NCBI GenBank assembly: GCA_028687585.1
Contig: JAQTZV010000018.1
Span: 50,448 to 114,447 of the forward strand
From: Desulfuromonadaceae bacterium
GTDB taxonomy: Bacteria > Desulfobacterota > Desulfuromonadia > Geobacterales > Pseudopelobacteraceae
Length of the DNA stretch: 64,000 nucleotides
Reading direction: 5' to 3'
Position 1 is the first letter of the stretch. Each line of letters begins with the position of its first letter. The notes beneath the pieces are model-generated. The model was not told where the DNA came from and did not search any database. It saw only the letters and a program-made list of their open reading frames with translations. This document shows positions 9,543-19,478 of this stretch, in pieces. A program made the translations under genes and the position numbers.

Positions 9543-11021
9543 TTAGAAACACAGCCTGCCGGGGTTCAGGATGCCCTCGGGGTCCAGCATCTTTTTCACC
9601 CGTTTCAAAAGGGCCGTCGCTTCCCCGTTTTTGCCGTACACCAGGTCGGCCCACGGCCCGTACGGCCTGCTGAAGAAGGCTTCGTTACCGGCAAGTTTTG
9701 CACCCGCGTCCAAGTACAGCGCTTTCAGATTCGACGTCTTCGCCCTGTCGGTGGGATCGTAGGCTAGGTTGAATTCGCAGTGGCATGAGCTTCCCTGCAC
9801 CATCGGCTGCAGGTAAATGCCGATCTCGTTGCTCGGGTAGTGGTGCCGGACAACTTCCTCCATGACAGCGACGTGGCCGGGGGTCTTGTCCAGGGTGGTG
9901 GTGAAGAAGATGTCCTGAAAGGCACCCCGATGCTTCATCTTGTAGAATTCTTCCGGCGGATTATCCAAAAGCTCGGCCAGCGCCTTGCCGGAAATCCCCA
10001 TCACTGCTGATTTCAGTTCCACGCCCCGCGCCTGCGCCAATTCCCGCAGGTCCTTCTCCTGGTAGGCCATCTGTTCTTCCGGCAGCATGCCGCCGGCGGT
10101 GAGCTTCACAGTCAGGATCCAGGCCGGCAGTTTTTCGGCAAGAGCCGCGATCTCTCCCTTATCAGCCATCATGGTGGCGAACTGGAAAGCGTTCACTAGG
10201 AAGTGCTCCTCGCCCAGCCGCCGCCGGGAAAGCTGGTAGCTCAGGTCGATCAGCGGCTCAGGTGTGGCGGCGGTCAGAAACCAGGTATTATCTATCTCGG
10301 GGAGGATGCCGCAGATTACCGACCCCCAGGTCACCACCCCCATTGTCCCCTGGGAACCCTGCACCACCCGCGAAAGGCTGGTGGAGCCGGGGCCGGCGGC
10401 AAAGCACTGCCTGAGGCCGGCGTCCAACTGTTTCTGGAGATCGGCCGGCGGGCTGGATGCCGAACCGGTGCGGAACAGATCACCGGTTCCGAAGATGACC
10501 TCCATGGTGACGAGCGGATCAATGGCATCCCAGTGGTCCCTGGGCACGACCACCGGTTCCCGCTCCAGGTAGCTTGCCAGAACCGATTTGGTCCGCCGCG
10601 GCAAAAGCGGCTTGAAGGCCCGTAGGCCTTTCTGGCGCAGCGCCTGCTCCAGCTGGTCAAAGGTCACCCCCGGCTCGATCACGGCGATCTTGTCCATACG
10701 GTCGACGTTCAGTATCCGGTCCATTCCGCTCAAATCCAGGATCATTCCTCCCTGGGAGGCGATGGTGTCTCCGCGCAACCGCGGCCCCCCCGGAGAACTG
10801 ACCGGTATCACCGGCATCCGTTTCTCCTTGGCGTAATTGATGATCTGCTGCACCTGCTGCGCGGTTTTCACCTTGACCACGTAGGCGGGCAAACCCGGTG
10901 AGACAAAGCTCTCGTCACTCCCATACGCGGATAGTATTTGCTCGGCATCGGACACCTGGTCCTTGCCGACGATCATTGCCAAATTCTCTTTTGCCATCGC
11001 TCCTCCTTTGATTCCGTTCAA
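9543..11021 (-). CDS. FAD-binding oxidoreductase (GlcD/GlcE-like), module 1 subunit B
   Basis: 492 aa; PVIPVSSPGGPRLRGDTIASQGGMILDLSGMDRI, EPGVTFDQLEQALRQKG, C-terminal KKMLDPEGILNPGRLCF. Confidence 0.88.
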   Translation of the reverse strand: MNGIKGGAMAKENLAMIVGKDQVSDAEQILSAYGSDESFVSPGLPAYVVKVKTAQQVQQIINYAKEKRMPVIPVSSPGGPRLRGDTIASQGGMILDLSGMDRILNVDRMDKIAVIEPGVTFDQLEQALRQKGLRAFKPLLPRRTKSVLASYLEREPVVVPRDHWDAIDPLVTMEVIFGTGDLFRTGSASSPPADLQKQLDAGLRQCFAAGPGSTSLSRVVQGSQGTMGVVTWGSVICGILPEIDNTWFLTAATPEPLIDLSYQLSRRRLGEEHFLVNAFQFATMMADKGEIAALAEKLPAWILTVKLTAGGMLPEEQMAYQEKDLRELAQARGVELKSAVMGISGKALAELLDNPPEEFYKMKHRGAFQDIFFTTTLDKTPGHVAVMEEVVRHHYPSNEIGIYLQPMVQGSSCHCEFNLAYDPTDRAKTSNLKALYLDAGAKLAGNEAFFSRPYGPWADLVYGKNGEATALLKRVKKMLDPEGILNPGRLCF

Positions 11022-11097
11022 TTAGTTCCCGCCGGGTTTTCTCTCACGCTGTCTCGCACCCGTTCCCGGAATTAGGTAGATTCCCAGTGCACCGAGG

Positions 11098-12672
11098 TTA
11101 TTCGGTCGGCATCAATACCACGGGCTCCGGGAAAATGTAGGTAAAGTGATCCGCCACGTTATCGGGATCCACCACCTCGTACTTCACCTTTCTCATCCAT
11201 TCGTTGGCGTTGAAGTTCGCGGGTCCCAGGCTGTCGGCAAAGATCCCCATGTAACCGGGAAGGATCTGAACACCAAGAGCCTCGCTGTTGGTGACCCGGC
11301 AGCTCTCCATCACGTACGCCATGTTTGCCGCCTGGACTCCCGGTTCCTCGGTGACGGCGAAGGCATTTTCGGAATGAAGCGACCTTCCTTCGTTGAGCCA
11401 GGCCCAGAATCCTTCCCGGCCGTGATCGGGAAGTTTTCCCGGCCCGATGTACTTGCCTAGCAGGTTTTCACCGGTCCGGTGGAGTTTGCCCATCAGGTTG
11501 ATGGATTCCTCCATGCCGAAACTGGTGCTGAAATCCCCGGTAGGCCGGAACACCCGCGGTATGTAGGAGATCCGAACGTTTGCCGCGAACAGGATCTCGT
11601 TCTGCTCGACAGTCAGTTGCAGAAATTTACCGCCGGTGTCTTTTACGATCTGCTCGAACACCTTTTTCCGGTACTCGAACTCCCTTTCGGAATGGCCGGC
11701 AATGATCGCCTGCCAGGCATGCAGGTGCTCCTCGCGGTCGATGGGCACGCTCCCTTTGTGGAAAGCTTCCTGGTACTCATCGTTGGTCGAGGTAAGCATC
11801 CAGTTCATGCAGTCCGGCGGCACTCTCAACACGGAAAAAGCGACGTTGTTGTCGACGATCTTGTAGGCCGCAGCCGTCATGTCTTCCCAGTTTTTCCAAT
11901 ACGGGAGACTGAAATGCATTCTCTCCGGTATCTTCAAGCCAATCTGGGGCTGGCTTCCGGTGCATTCCATACGCTCGTCGCCCACCCACGGGTACAACTT
12001 CAGGCCGATGCGGGTGAAGATACCGTTACCGCCGTAGGCCCCGTTGGTCCCCCTGACAATGCCGCGCAGGCCGGGGCCGGGACCGTCGCCTGAGAACCAG
12101 CCGGCGCCGACGCCGGGAGAGCCGAGCCTCGCCACTTCGCCGGTGGGAAGCACCCACTCGACCCCGAAAAGGTTGCGCTCGTTCCAGCTCTGGCTTAACC
12201 CTTTCGAGCCGATGCCCCAAACCGAGGTGGCGGAGGCCAGCGGCGAATGGGTCGGGCCAGCGGAGACTATGTGGCAATCGAGCCCCCGCTTCATCGCCTC
12301 CGCCTGTATCTGGGCGGCGATAGCGTAGGGCTCTATCACCGCGAACATGTTCTTCTCATCGATTTCCACGATCCGGTTCATGCGCCGCAAGTCCACCATG
12401 ATGGTGTCCTCGACCCCGGGGAACGCCAGGGAGCAAAACCCGGTGGAGTGGGCTTTGAATCTCAGTTTGTACCGGTTGCAGACCCTCACCACTCCCTGGA
12501 CCTGGGAGGTGTCCTCCGGAAGGACCACTGCCAGCGGCACGAAGGGCTGCCACCTCCCGTTGGGGCCGCCCCAACTGTAGTGATACCCCGCCAAGGTCCC
12601 GGGGTCTTCGGAAACGTATTTGGAACCGACCACCGCTTGCAGCGCTTTGTACGCGTCTCTCGAAAGAGCCAT
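11098..12672 (-). CDS. FAD-binding oxidoreductase (VAO/GlcD-like), module 1 subunit A
   Basis: 524 aa; VDLRRMNRIVEIDEKNMFAVIEPYAIAAQIQ, PLASATSVWGIGSKG, GGNGIFTRIGLKLYPW. Confidence 0.87.
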   Translation of the reverse strand: MALSRDAYKALQAVVGSKYVSEDPGTLAGYHYSWGGPNGRWQPFVPLAVVLPEDTSQVQGVVRVCNRYKLRFKAHSTGFCSLAFPGVEDTIMVDLRRMNRIVEIDEKNMFAVIEPYAIAAQIQAEAMKRGLDCHIVSAGPTHSPLASATSVWGIGSKGLSQSWNERNLFGVEWVLPTGEVARLGSPGVGAGWFSGDGPGPGLRGIVRGTNGAYGGNGIFTRIGLKLYPWVGDERMECTGSQPQIGLKIPERMHFSLPYWKNWEDMTAAAYKIVDNNVAFSVLRVPPDCMNWMLTSTNDEYQEAFHKGSVPIDREEHLHAWQAIIAGHSEREFEYRKKVFEQIVKDTGGKFLQLTVEQNEILFAANVRISYIPRVFRPTGDFSTSFGMEESINLMGKLHRTGENLLGKYIGPGKLPDHGREGFWAWLNEGRSLHSENAFAVTEEPGVQAANMAYVMESCRVTNSEALGVQILPGYMGIFADSLGPANFNANEWMRKVKYEVVDPDNVADHFTYIFPEPVVLMPTE

Positions 12673-12745
12673 TTTACTTACCCTCCTTTTTCCCTATTTC
12701 CGGCCGTGATGCGCCGGTACCCGACCTGGCCGCACCAACAACTTG

Positions 12746-13801
12746 TCACTGAACAAAGAGATGCTGCTGCGTCATACATAACTCCATATGCCGAACAACC
12801 GGTTCAAGCTCTTTCTGGTACTCTTCCAGGGCATCGCACCCCTCTTTTATACTTCTGGAAATCGCTTTACCCGCTTTGTACCCGGTATCGATGGCGGGAG
12901 CAATCCCTTCGCCATCGAGGTAGATAATTCCCGCCGCGCCCCCGGCAATCAGAACTCGATCCTTCCCGAAGTAAGGGGGCTGTATTTTTATGGCACACCC
13001 CTCATCCCATTGCATGGCTCCGAGAACCACCCGGAACTCATTCGCCAGAAACGCTTCCAAATTTTTCATGCAGACCTTGAGATTGCGCCCTTTCAATCCG
13101 CCGACGCACAAAGCAAGCGTATCATCCTTTCGATGAACGATGGACATGATGTCCCCAAAGTCGCGATCGCGAAAGACATAGCAGATGCTGTCCTGAAGGC
13201 TTCCCATATCTGCAACCCAGTAATACCTCTGATAGTTCCCGAGAATGGGAGAAGGTTGCTCCGCGAACGAGGGTTCAAGAACATTCTTTACCCGTGAGTC
13301 GGGACCGTCCGCTGCCACCAGGTAGGAGCAGTAGACATGACTGTCCCCTTTGGAACTCTCGGACAGTCGCACCTTGTACTTGCCGTTTTCCTCGGAGAAG
13401 TCGATTAGTTCACAGTTGTCCCTAAAACTTGCTCCCGATTTCTGCAGCAGCCAGTAATCGAATTTGTCTCGCCAGGCATTCAGATATTCCTGAGGGAAGC
13501 TCTGCCCGTCCTTTGGAATTTCCATGATATTGGTGGAAAATCCCTCTTCCCTGTTCCATTGCACTACGTCACAAGCCTGCACCCTGGCCGGATTGGAGAG
13601 CACGTTATCGGGAGGTGCCTCGCCGAAATACTGCTCGATCAGCTGCCGAGCCTGTCCGAGAACCACGGCGGTACATGGTTTGCGGCGCGGCAACGCCTTC
13701 TTTTCCACCACCAACACCTTGATACCTTCTTCATGGAGTGCCCTGGCACAAGCGGCTCCGGCCGGTCCCGATCCGACCACGATTACCTGATACTCATCCA
13801 T
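12746..13801 (-). CDS. FAD-dependent oxidoreductase, geranylgeranyl-reductase-like
   Basis: MDEYQVIVVGSGPAGAACARALHEEGIKVLVVEKK; start at 13801 with GGGGAG RBS (the ORF-track start at 13861 is longer). Confidence 0.85.
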   Translation of the reverse strand: MDEYQVIVVGSGPAGAACARALHEEGIKVLVVEKKALPRRKPCTAVVLGQARQLIEQYFGEAPPDNVLSNPARVQACDVVQWNREEGFSTNIMEIPKDGQSFPQEYLNAWRDKFDYWLLQKSGASFRDNCELIDFSEENGKYKVRLSESSKGDSHVYCSYLVAADGPDSRVKNVLEPSFAEQPSPILGNYQRYYWVADMGSLQDSICYVFRDRDFGDIMSIVHRKDDTLALCVGGLKGRNLKVCMKNLEAFLANEFRVVLGAMQWDEGCAIKIQPPYFGKDRVLIAGGAAGIIYLDGEGIAPAIDTGYKAGKAISRSIKEGCDALEEYQKELEPVVRHMELCMTQQHLFVQ

Positions 13802-13873
13802 TGTTCTCCCCTTTTCGAATCTACTCATGAATAGATAAGGCCGGTTGCAGCAGCAGGCCATGCCGATCTCACT

Positions 13874-13889
13874 TCAACAATAATGCCAA
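13874..13889 (-). promoter_or_regulatory. possible sigma54 -24/-12 element (TTGGCATTATTGTTGA)
   Basis: Minus strand; GG-N10-GA spacing similar to consensus TGGCAC-N5-TTGC with 2 mismatches, upstream of the 13801 operon and divergent from a sigma54 activator. Confidence 0.4.
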
Positions 13890-14098
13890 AAATTATAAAC
13901 GTGTATAATCGTATAGTTATAGATACCATAATTTCTACGACAACAAAATTATGCGACATTTGGTAGATTATATGCTAAATACAGTAGCCAGTTAGATTAA
14001 TACCGTATTTTGTAGATACACTTAGTTCGACTCCCAGAGAGCGGTTTGGCACATCCGCGACGTCGACCTCATGCGGCACGAGAGAGGGAGGAGGTAAC

Positions 14099-15631
14099 AT
14101 GAAAGTGGAAATATTGCCGGACAAGGACGAATTCTTCCGGGAATTCACCGTCAGAATCTGTAGTTGCCTGACGATCAAACCAGCACTCGAAAGTGTGTGC
14201 AACTATCTGAAGGAAATAGTGCCGCTCGATATGATGATTCTGGCCGAACGCGATGAGTCATTGGGATCGTTTCGCACCGTTGCCGAAGCCGCCGTCGACG
14301 CGAGCCTGCCTACACCGACCATTCTTGCCATTCCTAAGGACCTCTGGATGAGAATACGGTCCTTAAACTACCGTTCGACCTTTCTGGCCGATGATAGTGT
14401 AAGCAACGACGTGAGGGAGTTGAATGCGATCAGCAAGCTGTACGGACTATCGCACATGTGCATTCCGCTTTGGCGCGACGACAACATGATCGGCTTTCTC
14501 TCACTGTTCGCCAAGGGAAGCGGCAAGTACCATCAGGCACACGCCGACCTATTCGACACCATAATCCACCCGGCCACCATCGCCCTCTCCAATGCCCTGG
14601 CGCATGAGGAGTTGATGCGCTATCGCGACACCCTGATCGACGAAAACCGCTTCCTGAACAAGGAGCTGCTCAACGCTACGACCCGGATTATCGGGGAAAC
14701 GACAGGCCTGAAACAGGTCATCGAGATGGTTAAACAGGTCGCCCCGCTCAACAATACGGTCCTGCTTCTGGGGGAGACCGGCACCGGCAAGGAGATCATC
14801 GCCAACGCCATACATTCCGCCTCCCCCCGCAAGAACGGCCCATTCATCAAGGTCAACTGCGGAGCGATTCCAGAACACCTGATAGACAGCGAATTGTTTG
14901 GTCACGACAAAGGAGCCTTTACCGGGGCTATCAGCGAGAAAAAAGGCCGTTTCGAACGTGCCAACGGCGGCACCATCTTTCTCGATGAAATCGGAGAGCT
15001 GCCGCAGTTGGCCCAGGTTCGCCTGTTGCGGGTGCTGCAGACACGGGAGTTCGAACGCGTCGGGGGGACGCGCGCGATCAAGGTGGATATCCGGATCATC
15101 GCCGCGACCCACCGCAATCTTGAAAACATGGTGACGGAAAACAGGTTCCGCGAAGATCTCTGGTTCCGCCTGAACGCGTTTCCGCTGTTCATTCCTCCCT
15201 TACGGCAGCGAAAGGAAGACATTCCCATGCTTGCCCGGTACTTTTTGCAGGTAAAATCACGGGAACTGGGGCTGAGAATGCCGCCCTCCATCGCCCCCGG
15301 CGTGCTCAGCCGCCTGGCCGAATACGCCTGGCCGGGCAACGTGCGCGAGCTTGAAAACTTGGTGGAGCGCGAATTGATCCGGCACAGGGAGGGCCCACTT
15401 TCCTTCGACACCCTGGAACCCAGGACCCCACCGACTGCAATAGCCGCTCGGAACCCGGGCGCGATCACCAACCTGGACCAGGTGAATTTCAACCATATCA
15501 GTGCGGTGCTGGAGATGACCGGGGGAAGAATCCAGGGACCGCACGGGGCTGCGGCACTTTTGGGCATTAAGGCGACTACCCTCAGGGGACGCATGGACAA
15601 ACTGGGGATACCGTACGGCAGAAAAAACTGA
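14099..15631 (+). CDS. sigma54-dependent transcriptional regulator (N-terminal GAF-like, AAA+, Fis HTH)
   Basis: 510 aa; GETGTGKEIIANAIH, GAFTGA motif, GGTIFLDEIGELP, C-terminal HTH AAALLGIKATTLRGRMDKLGI. Confidence 0.93.
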   Translation: MKVEILPDKDEFFREFTVRICSCLTIKPALESVCNYLKEIVPLDMMILAERDESLGSFRTVAEAAVDASLPTPTILAIPKDLWMRIRSLNYRSTFLADDSVSNDVRELNAISKLYGLSHMCIPLWRDDNMIGFLSLFAKGSGKYHQAHADLFDTIIHPATIALSNALAHEELMRYRDTLIDENRFLNKELLNATTRIIGETTGLKQVIEMVKQVAPLNNTVLLLGETGTGKEIIANAIHSASPRKNGPFIKVNCGAIPEHLIDSELFGHDKGAFTGAISEKKGRFERANGGTIFLDEIGELPQLAQVRLLRVLQTREFERVGGTRAIKVDIRIIAATHRNLENMVTENRFREDLWFRLNAFPLFIPPLRQRKEDIPMLARYFLQVKSRELGLRMPPSIAPGVLSRLAEYAWPGNVRELENLVERELIRHREGPLSFDTLEPRTPPTAIAARNPGAITNLDQVNFNHISAVLEMTGGRIQGPHGAAALLGIKATTLRGRMDKLGIPYGRKN

Positions 15632-15691
15632 TGTAGGCCGCAACGCGATGGCCGCCGCAGTCACAAGCTTAAATCGATAGGTATTATTTAT

Positions 15692-15709
15692 TGACTGAAC
15701 TTTCGGTCA
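15692..15709. promoter_or_regulatory. operator-like palindrome TGACTGAA-CT-TTCGGTCA upstream of TetR gene
   Basis: One mismatch to the family consensus TGACTGAA-N2-TTCAGTCA. Confidence 0.75.
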
Positions 15710-15759
15710 GCGATAAACTCCCTTGTCAGAGCAAAACGCGAAACAAGGAGGTGTCTCCA

Positions 15760-16392
15760 TTGAAACAAACAGAATCGACGCCGCACGCGAAGACCCCAGC
15801 GCTGGAACCGGAACCGCAGAGGCGCCGGCACATCGAGGAGGCCGCGATAAGGCTGTTTTCAAAGAACGGCTACGGTAGCGTGAAAATCGGGGATATCACG
15901 GAGGCGGCGGGCATTGCCAAGGGGACCTTCTACCTTTACTTTGCTAATAAAAAAGAGCTTCTTAACTACTGCTTCACGCACATGCAGGAGTCCATTCTGG
16001 CGTACGATAAGAGCGACTCGGTCCAAAAAGAAGCCGACATCGTCATGAGGATGAAAAAGCGATGGCTCGACGTCAGGGTTTTACATCCGCGTTTCGAGGA
16101 CTTCACCTTGTTGCTGCAAGTGGCCTCCAACTCCGAAGACGCCGAGATACAGGAGAAAGCGCTGGAATGCTACACCTCCATCGTCGGCATGATAATCGCG
16201 GATATTGCGCAAACACGGGAAAGGGGGTTGCTGCCGAGCCACCTACAGCCCGAGTTGGCCGCATATGCCCTGGTCGGGACCTTCCAGTCGGTTGCCTTCT
16301 GGTTAGGACAGGGGAACAATTTCTCCACGAAAGACACGATTTGCTCGGTCGAGAAGTTCATCAGGGGGGTACTCTTCCCACCCAAGCCATGA
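15760..16392 (+). CDS. TetR/AcrR family transcriptional regulator
   Basis: TTG start with AAGGAGG RBS; AAIRLFSKNGYGSVKIGDITEAAGIAKGTFYLYFANKKELL HTH. Confidence 0.92.
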   Translation: MKQTESTPHAKTPALEPEPQRRRHIEEAAIRLFSKNGYGSVKIGDITEAAGIAKGTFYLYFANKKELLNYCFTHMQESILAYDKSDSVQKEADIVMRMKKRWLDVRVLHPRFEDFTLLLQVASNSEDAEIQEKALECYTSIVGMIIADIAQTRERGLLPSHLQPELAAYALVGTFQSVAFWLGQGNNFSTKDTICSVEKFIRGVLFPPKP

Positions 16393-16420
16393 CCGCACTC
16401 CTTTCTCCGAGTCTCCGCCG

Positions 16421-16476
16421 CCTTGCCAGGGGTCGCTGCCGCCGGCGCGTCCCTGGCAAGGGGCGCCGGCGGCAGC
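16421..16476. repeat. interlocked inverted repeats (A-B-A'-B' topology) between convergent genes
   Basis: A CCTTGCCAGGG 16421-16431 / A' CCCTGGCAAGG 16451-16461; B GCTGCCGCCGGCGC 16435-16448 / B' GCGCCGGCGGCAGC 16463-16476. Confidence 0.75.
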
Positions 16477-16522
16477 TCGGCCCGGTCGGTCAGCCGGCCT
16501 CGCTCCGGTTGACGCTATCGCT

Positions 16523-18157
16523 TCATTTGAATTCCGGCACCGGTGGCATCGGCATGGGCGGAGGAGGTTCGGGCGAGATGTAGGTGCTGTGATCGGACAC
16601 GTTACGCGGGTCGAAGGCGTTTTTTATCTTCCGCATCCAATCCTGCACGTTGCCAAGCTGGGGACCGAATATATCGTTTACCCCCCCGATCATCAGCCTC
16701 TGGTCGAAGGCAAGCGACCCCCTGTCCTTCATGATGGACCCGAGGACTTTCCCGGCGTACTCGGTGGCTCCGGCCAGCGACTCTGGGGTTTCGTCGAGGA
16801 AGTGTACCGATTCCGTCCAAAGCTTCCGGGGCTCGGAAGGCCAGGCCCAGGTTCCGTCCGGTCCGGCGGCCATCAGCGCTCCTCCCGGCTTCACATACTC
16901 CTTCATGCAGTCGATGTCCGTCTCGTAAAGCTTTTTCAGAAGCGACATCGACTCCATCTGCGCGAGGGTCGGCCCTCCCATCCCCAGCGCAGATTTCTTG
17001 GCGCGCATCAGCCTCTGCGTGTACATGGGGGAGATCATCTGAAGCAGCAGGACGGCCTCGTCCTCGGCCGGCAGCTCCAGCAATTTCCCGTTCGTGTCCG
17101 CCACGATCTTTTGGAATACCTTGTTCTTGTACTCGAAGTCCGTTTTGGTACGGCCGGCGATCAGGGTCGCCCAGTGCATCCCGTGCTCTCTTGTTATCGG
17201 CAGGGTGCCGTCCTGGAATCTACGGTAGAACTCGTTGTTGGTCGGGGTCAGGAACCAGCCCCACCAGTCCTGCGGGATTCTCACCGTGCTGTAGGCGACC
17301 TCCGATTCCATGATGTGATAGGCCGCCTCCGTCATCTCGTCCCAGCTTTCCCAGTAGGCAAAGTGAAACTTGTAGTTTTCCGGCGTCTCGACCCCGACCA
17401 CGGGAAGTTTCCCCGTCTTTTTCAACTTCTCCTTGGCGGGCCACGGGTACAGCTTGTAGCCGATCCTGGTGAAGATGCCCAATCCTCCGGCCGCACCGGT
17501 GAACCCCCTGAGAAGGCCCCTGAAATCCGGGCCCGGCCCGTCGCCGCAAGACCAGCCGGCGTCGCTTCCCGGCGAGCCGATCCGGTGCAGGTCTCCGGTC
17601 GGACTGACCCACTCCGCCCCCAGGAGGTTTCGCTGGTTACAGGAGGTGGTGAAGCCGGTGGGGCCTTGTCCCTGGAAGGAAGTAGCCGAAGCGAGCGGGG
17701 AATGATTCCCGCCGGCGGTGATGACGTGACAGTTCATCCCCCTTTTCATCACCTCGGACTGAAGCTGATGAGCGGTAACGTACGGTTCGATCACGGCATA
17801 CAGGTTCTTTTCGTCGATCTCGACGATCCGGTTCATCTTCCTCAGATCGACCATGACGACGTTTTCGACCCCCGGCATCGCGTGCCCGCCATAACCGGTG
17901 CTCTGCGCTTTGCAGTGTATCCGGTAGCGGTTGCAGATCCTGACGATCTCCTGTACCTCCTCGGCGCAGGAGGGAAGGACGACCGCGATCGGTTTCGGGC
18001 CGCCGAACGGGTCGAAAGCGGCAGATCGGTCCACCAGACTTTCGATGAAGGTGATCCCGGAAAACCGGTATCCCATCAAGACGGCGGGATCCACGGAAAT
18101 GTTCTCCGCCCCCAGCAGAGATTGGAGCGCGTCGTACGCGTTCTGGTCGATATTCAT
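16523..18157 (-). CDS. FAD-binding oxidoreductase (VAO/GlcD-like), module 2 subunit A (paralogue of 11098-12672)
   Basis: 544 aa; VDLRKMNRIVEIDEKNLYAVIEPYVTAHQLQ, GAAGGLGIFTRIGYKLYPW closely parallel to module 1 subunit A. Confidence 0.88.
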   Translation of the reverse strand: MNIDQNAYDALQSLLGAENISVDPAVLMGYRFSGITFIESLVDRSAAFDPFGGPKPIAVVLPSCAEEVQEIVRICNRYRIHCKAQSTGYGGHAMPGVENVVMVDLRKMNRIVEIDEKNLYAVIEPYVTAHQLQSEVMKRGMNCHVITAGGNHSPLASATSFQGQGPTGFTTSCNQRNLLGAEWVSPTGDLHRIGSPGSDAGWSCGDGPGPDFRGLLRGFTGAAGGLGIFTRIGYKLYPWPAKEKLKKTGKLPVVGVETPENYKFHFAYWESWDEMTEAAYHIMESEVAYSTVRIPQDWWGWFLTPTNNEFYRRFQDGTLPITREHGMHWATLIAGRTKTDFEYKNKVFQKIVADTNGKLLELPAEDEAVLLLQMISPMYTQRLMRAKKSALGMGGPTLAQMESMSLLKKLYETDIDCMKEYVKPGGALMAAGPDGTWAWPSEPRKLWTESVHFLDETPESLAGATEYAGKVLGSIMKDRGSLAFDQRLMIGGVNDIFGPQLGNVQDWMRKIKNAFDPRNVSDHSTYISPEPPPPMPMPPVPEFK

Positions 18158-19464
18158 TGTGCCCCCTCCTTTTTAACTGTTCCCATCCCTTTAAGGACAA
18201 GCTCCACCAGATCGTAAACCGGGAATTGCTGGCCGCTCTCTTCGAGGGCATCCCTAAAGTTGCGCACGCACCAAGGGCAGGAAGTCACCAGCGCCTCGGC
18301 CCCCGTGGACCTCGCTTCCTCGATGCGCTCCAGGGCGGTTTTGAGAGCGAAATCGGGGTAGGCCTCCTTGGCGCCCCCGCCTGCCCCGCAGCAGAAGCTG
18401 TACTCTTTTATCCTTTCCATCTCGACGAGCTCTACCCCCGGGATACCCTGCAGCACGCTGCGCGGGGCGTCGTACACTCCGCCTACCCCGAAACTGACAT
18501 CCTTGGGAGGATCGGTGACATCCATCATGTTCAGCACCTTCTTCACAGTGCCGTGCCACGGTTGAGAGGGCTCGCCCAGTCTCCCCAGGTGGCAGGGGTC
18601 GTGGTAGGTCACGCGCAGCGGCACCTTCTCGCCGGTGGAAAGCTTCCCCTCCTTTGTCAAGCGCTCCAGGTACTGGGAGATATGGAGCACCTCCACGTCC
18701 GCAAGCCCTTGACCGGCGATGGGGTAGAGCTGTTGGAAGGAGCCGTAGCAGTCCGAGCAGCAGGTGAGCAGGATCTTGCAACCCGCCTCTTTCACCCTCC
18801 CCTTTAAACTCTCCGAGTAGCTCGCGAGTTCCTGCCTGTATCCCATTTCGTAGGCGCGCCCGCCGCAGCAGATCTCTTCTTTCTTCGCGATGCCGAAATC
18901 AACGCCCGCTTCTTGAAGGAGCCTTGCCGCGCCGCGGATGATGGGCCAGAGAGTTTCATCGTAGCTATAGTGGCAGCCGACGTGGAGCAGAACCTCGGCC
19001 TTCTCTTCGAGCGCGTCCTTGATCCCCAACCCCTCGGCCCATGCGGATCTGTCCGCTTTGGGCCCGCCGAAGATGTTGTCCTCGCGCTTAAGATAGTTGA
19101 TGAGCTGTATATGGGCAGGATCGCTTTGCCCGTCTTCGACGATTTTGCAGCGCAACTCCCGGATGATCTCCAAAGGCTCCACTTTTTCGGCGTAATTGAA
19201 CTTGCAGGAAACCGCACAGTTGCCGCACATCGAACAGGCATGGACGGTTTTCAGCATCTCTTCGCTGTAATCGATCACCCCGGAGGTCAAGGCCAGGGAG
19301 GTGATCACCTTCCCGCCGCCTGAATAGGCGTGAAAATTCCCGTAACCGATGCTCGGACAACCGATCGCATACTGGTAGCTTTCGACGTACGGGGGAGCCA
19401 CGAATTTACAACAGGAGCACCGCGCGCACTGCTCCATATTCTGTTTGTATTCGGACAAAGCCAT
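18154..19464 (-). CDS. Fe-S oxidoreductase with CCG domains, module 2 (paralogue of 8221-9519)
   Basis: MALSEYKQNMEQCARCSCCKFVAPP..., CSMCGNCAVSC, EICCGGRAYEMGYRQEL, HDPCHLGRLGEPSQPW, FCCGAGGGAKEAYPD. Confidence 0.9.
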   Translation of the reverse strand: MALSEYKQNMEQCARCSCCKFVAPPYVESYQYAIGCPSIGYGNFHAYSGGGKVITSLALTSGVIDYSEEMLKTVHACSMCGNCAVSCKFNYAEKVEPLEIIRELRCKIVEDGQSDPAHIQLINYLKREDNIFGGPKADRSAWAEGLGIKDALEEKAEVLLHVGCHYSYDETLWPIIRGAARLLQEAGVDFGIAKKEEICCGGRAYEMGYRQELASYSESLKGRVKEAGCKILLTCCSDCYGSFQQLYPIAGQGLADVEVLHISQYLERLTKEGKLSTGEKVPLRVTYHDPCHLGRLGEPSQPWHGTVKKVLNMMDVTDPPKDVSFGVGGVYDAPRSVLQGIPGVELVEMERIKEYSFCCGAGGGAKEAYPDFALKTALERIEEARSTGAEALVTSCPWCVRNFRDALEESGQQFPVYDLVELVLKGMGTVKKEGAQ

Positions 19465-19478
19465 TTGATATCTCCTTA

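Noticed and set aside
14050-14075. TTGGCACATCCGCGAC as a sigma54 promoter for the 14099 regulator
   Set aside because: -12 region lacks TTGC; only the -24 half matches
15691-15759. Extended N-terminus of the first TetR ORF (start at 15691)
   Set aside because: These codons overlap the operator palindrome; the RBS AAGGAGG places the start at the TTG at 15760
16589-18217. 542-aa plus-strand ORF
   Set aside because: Antisense to the module 2 FAD oxidase; no motifs
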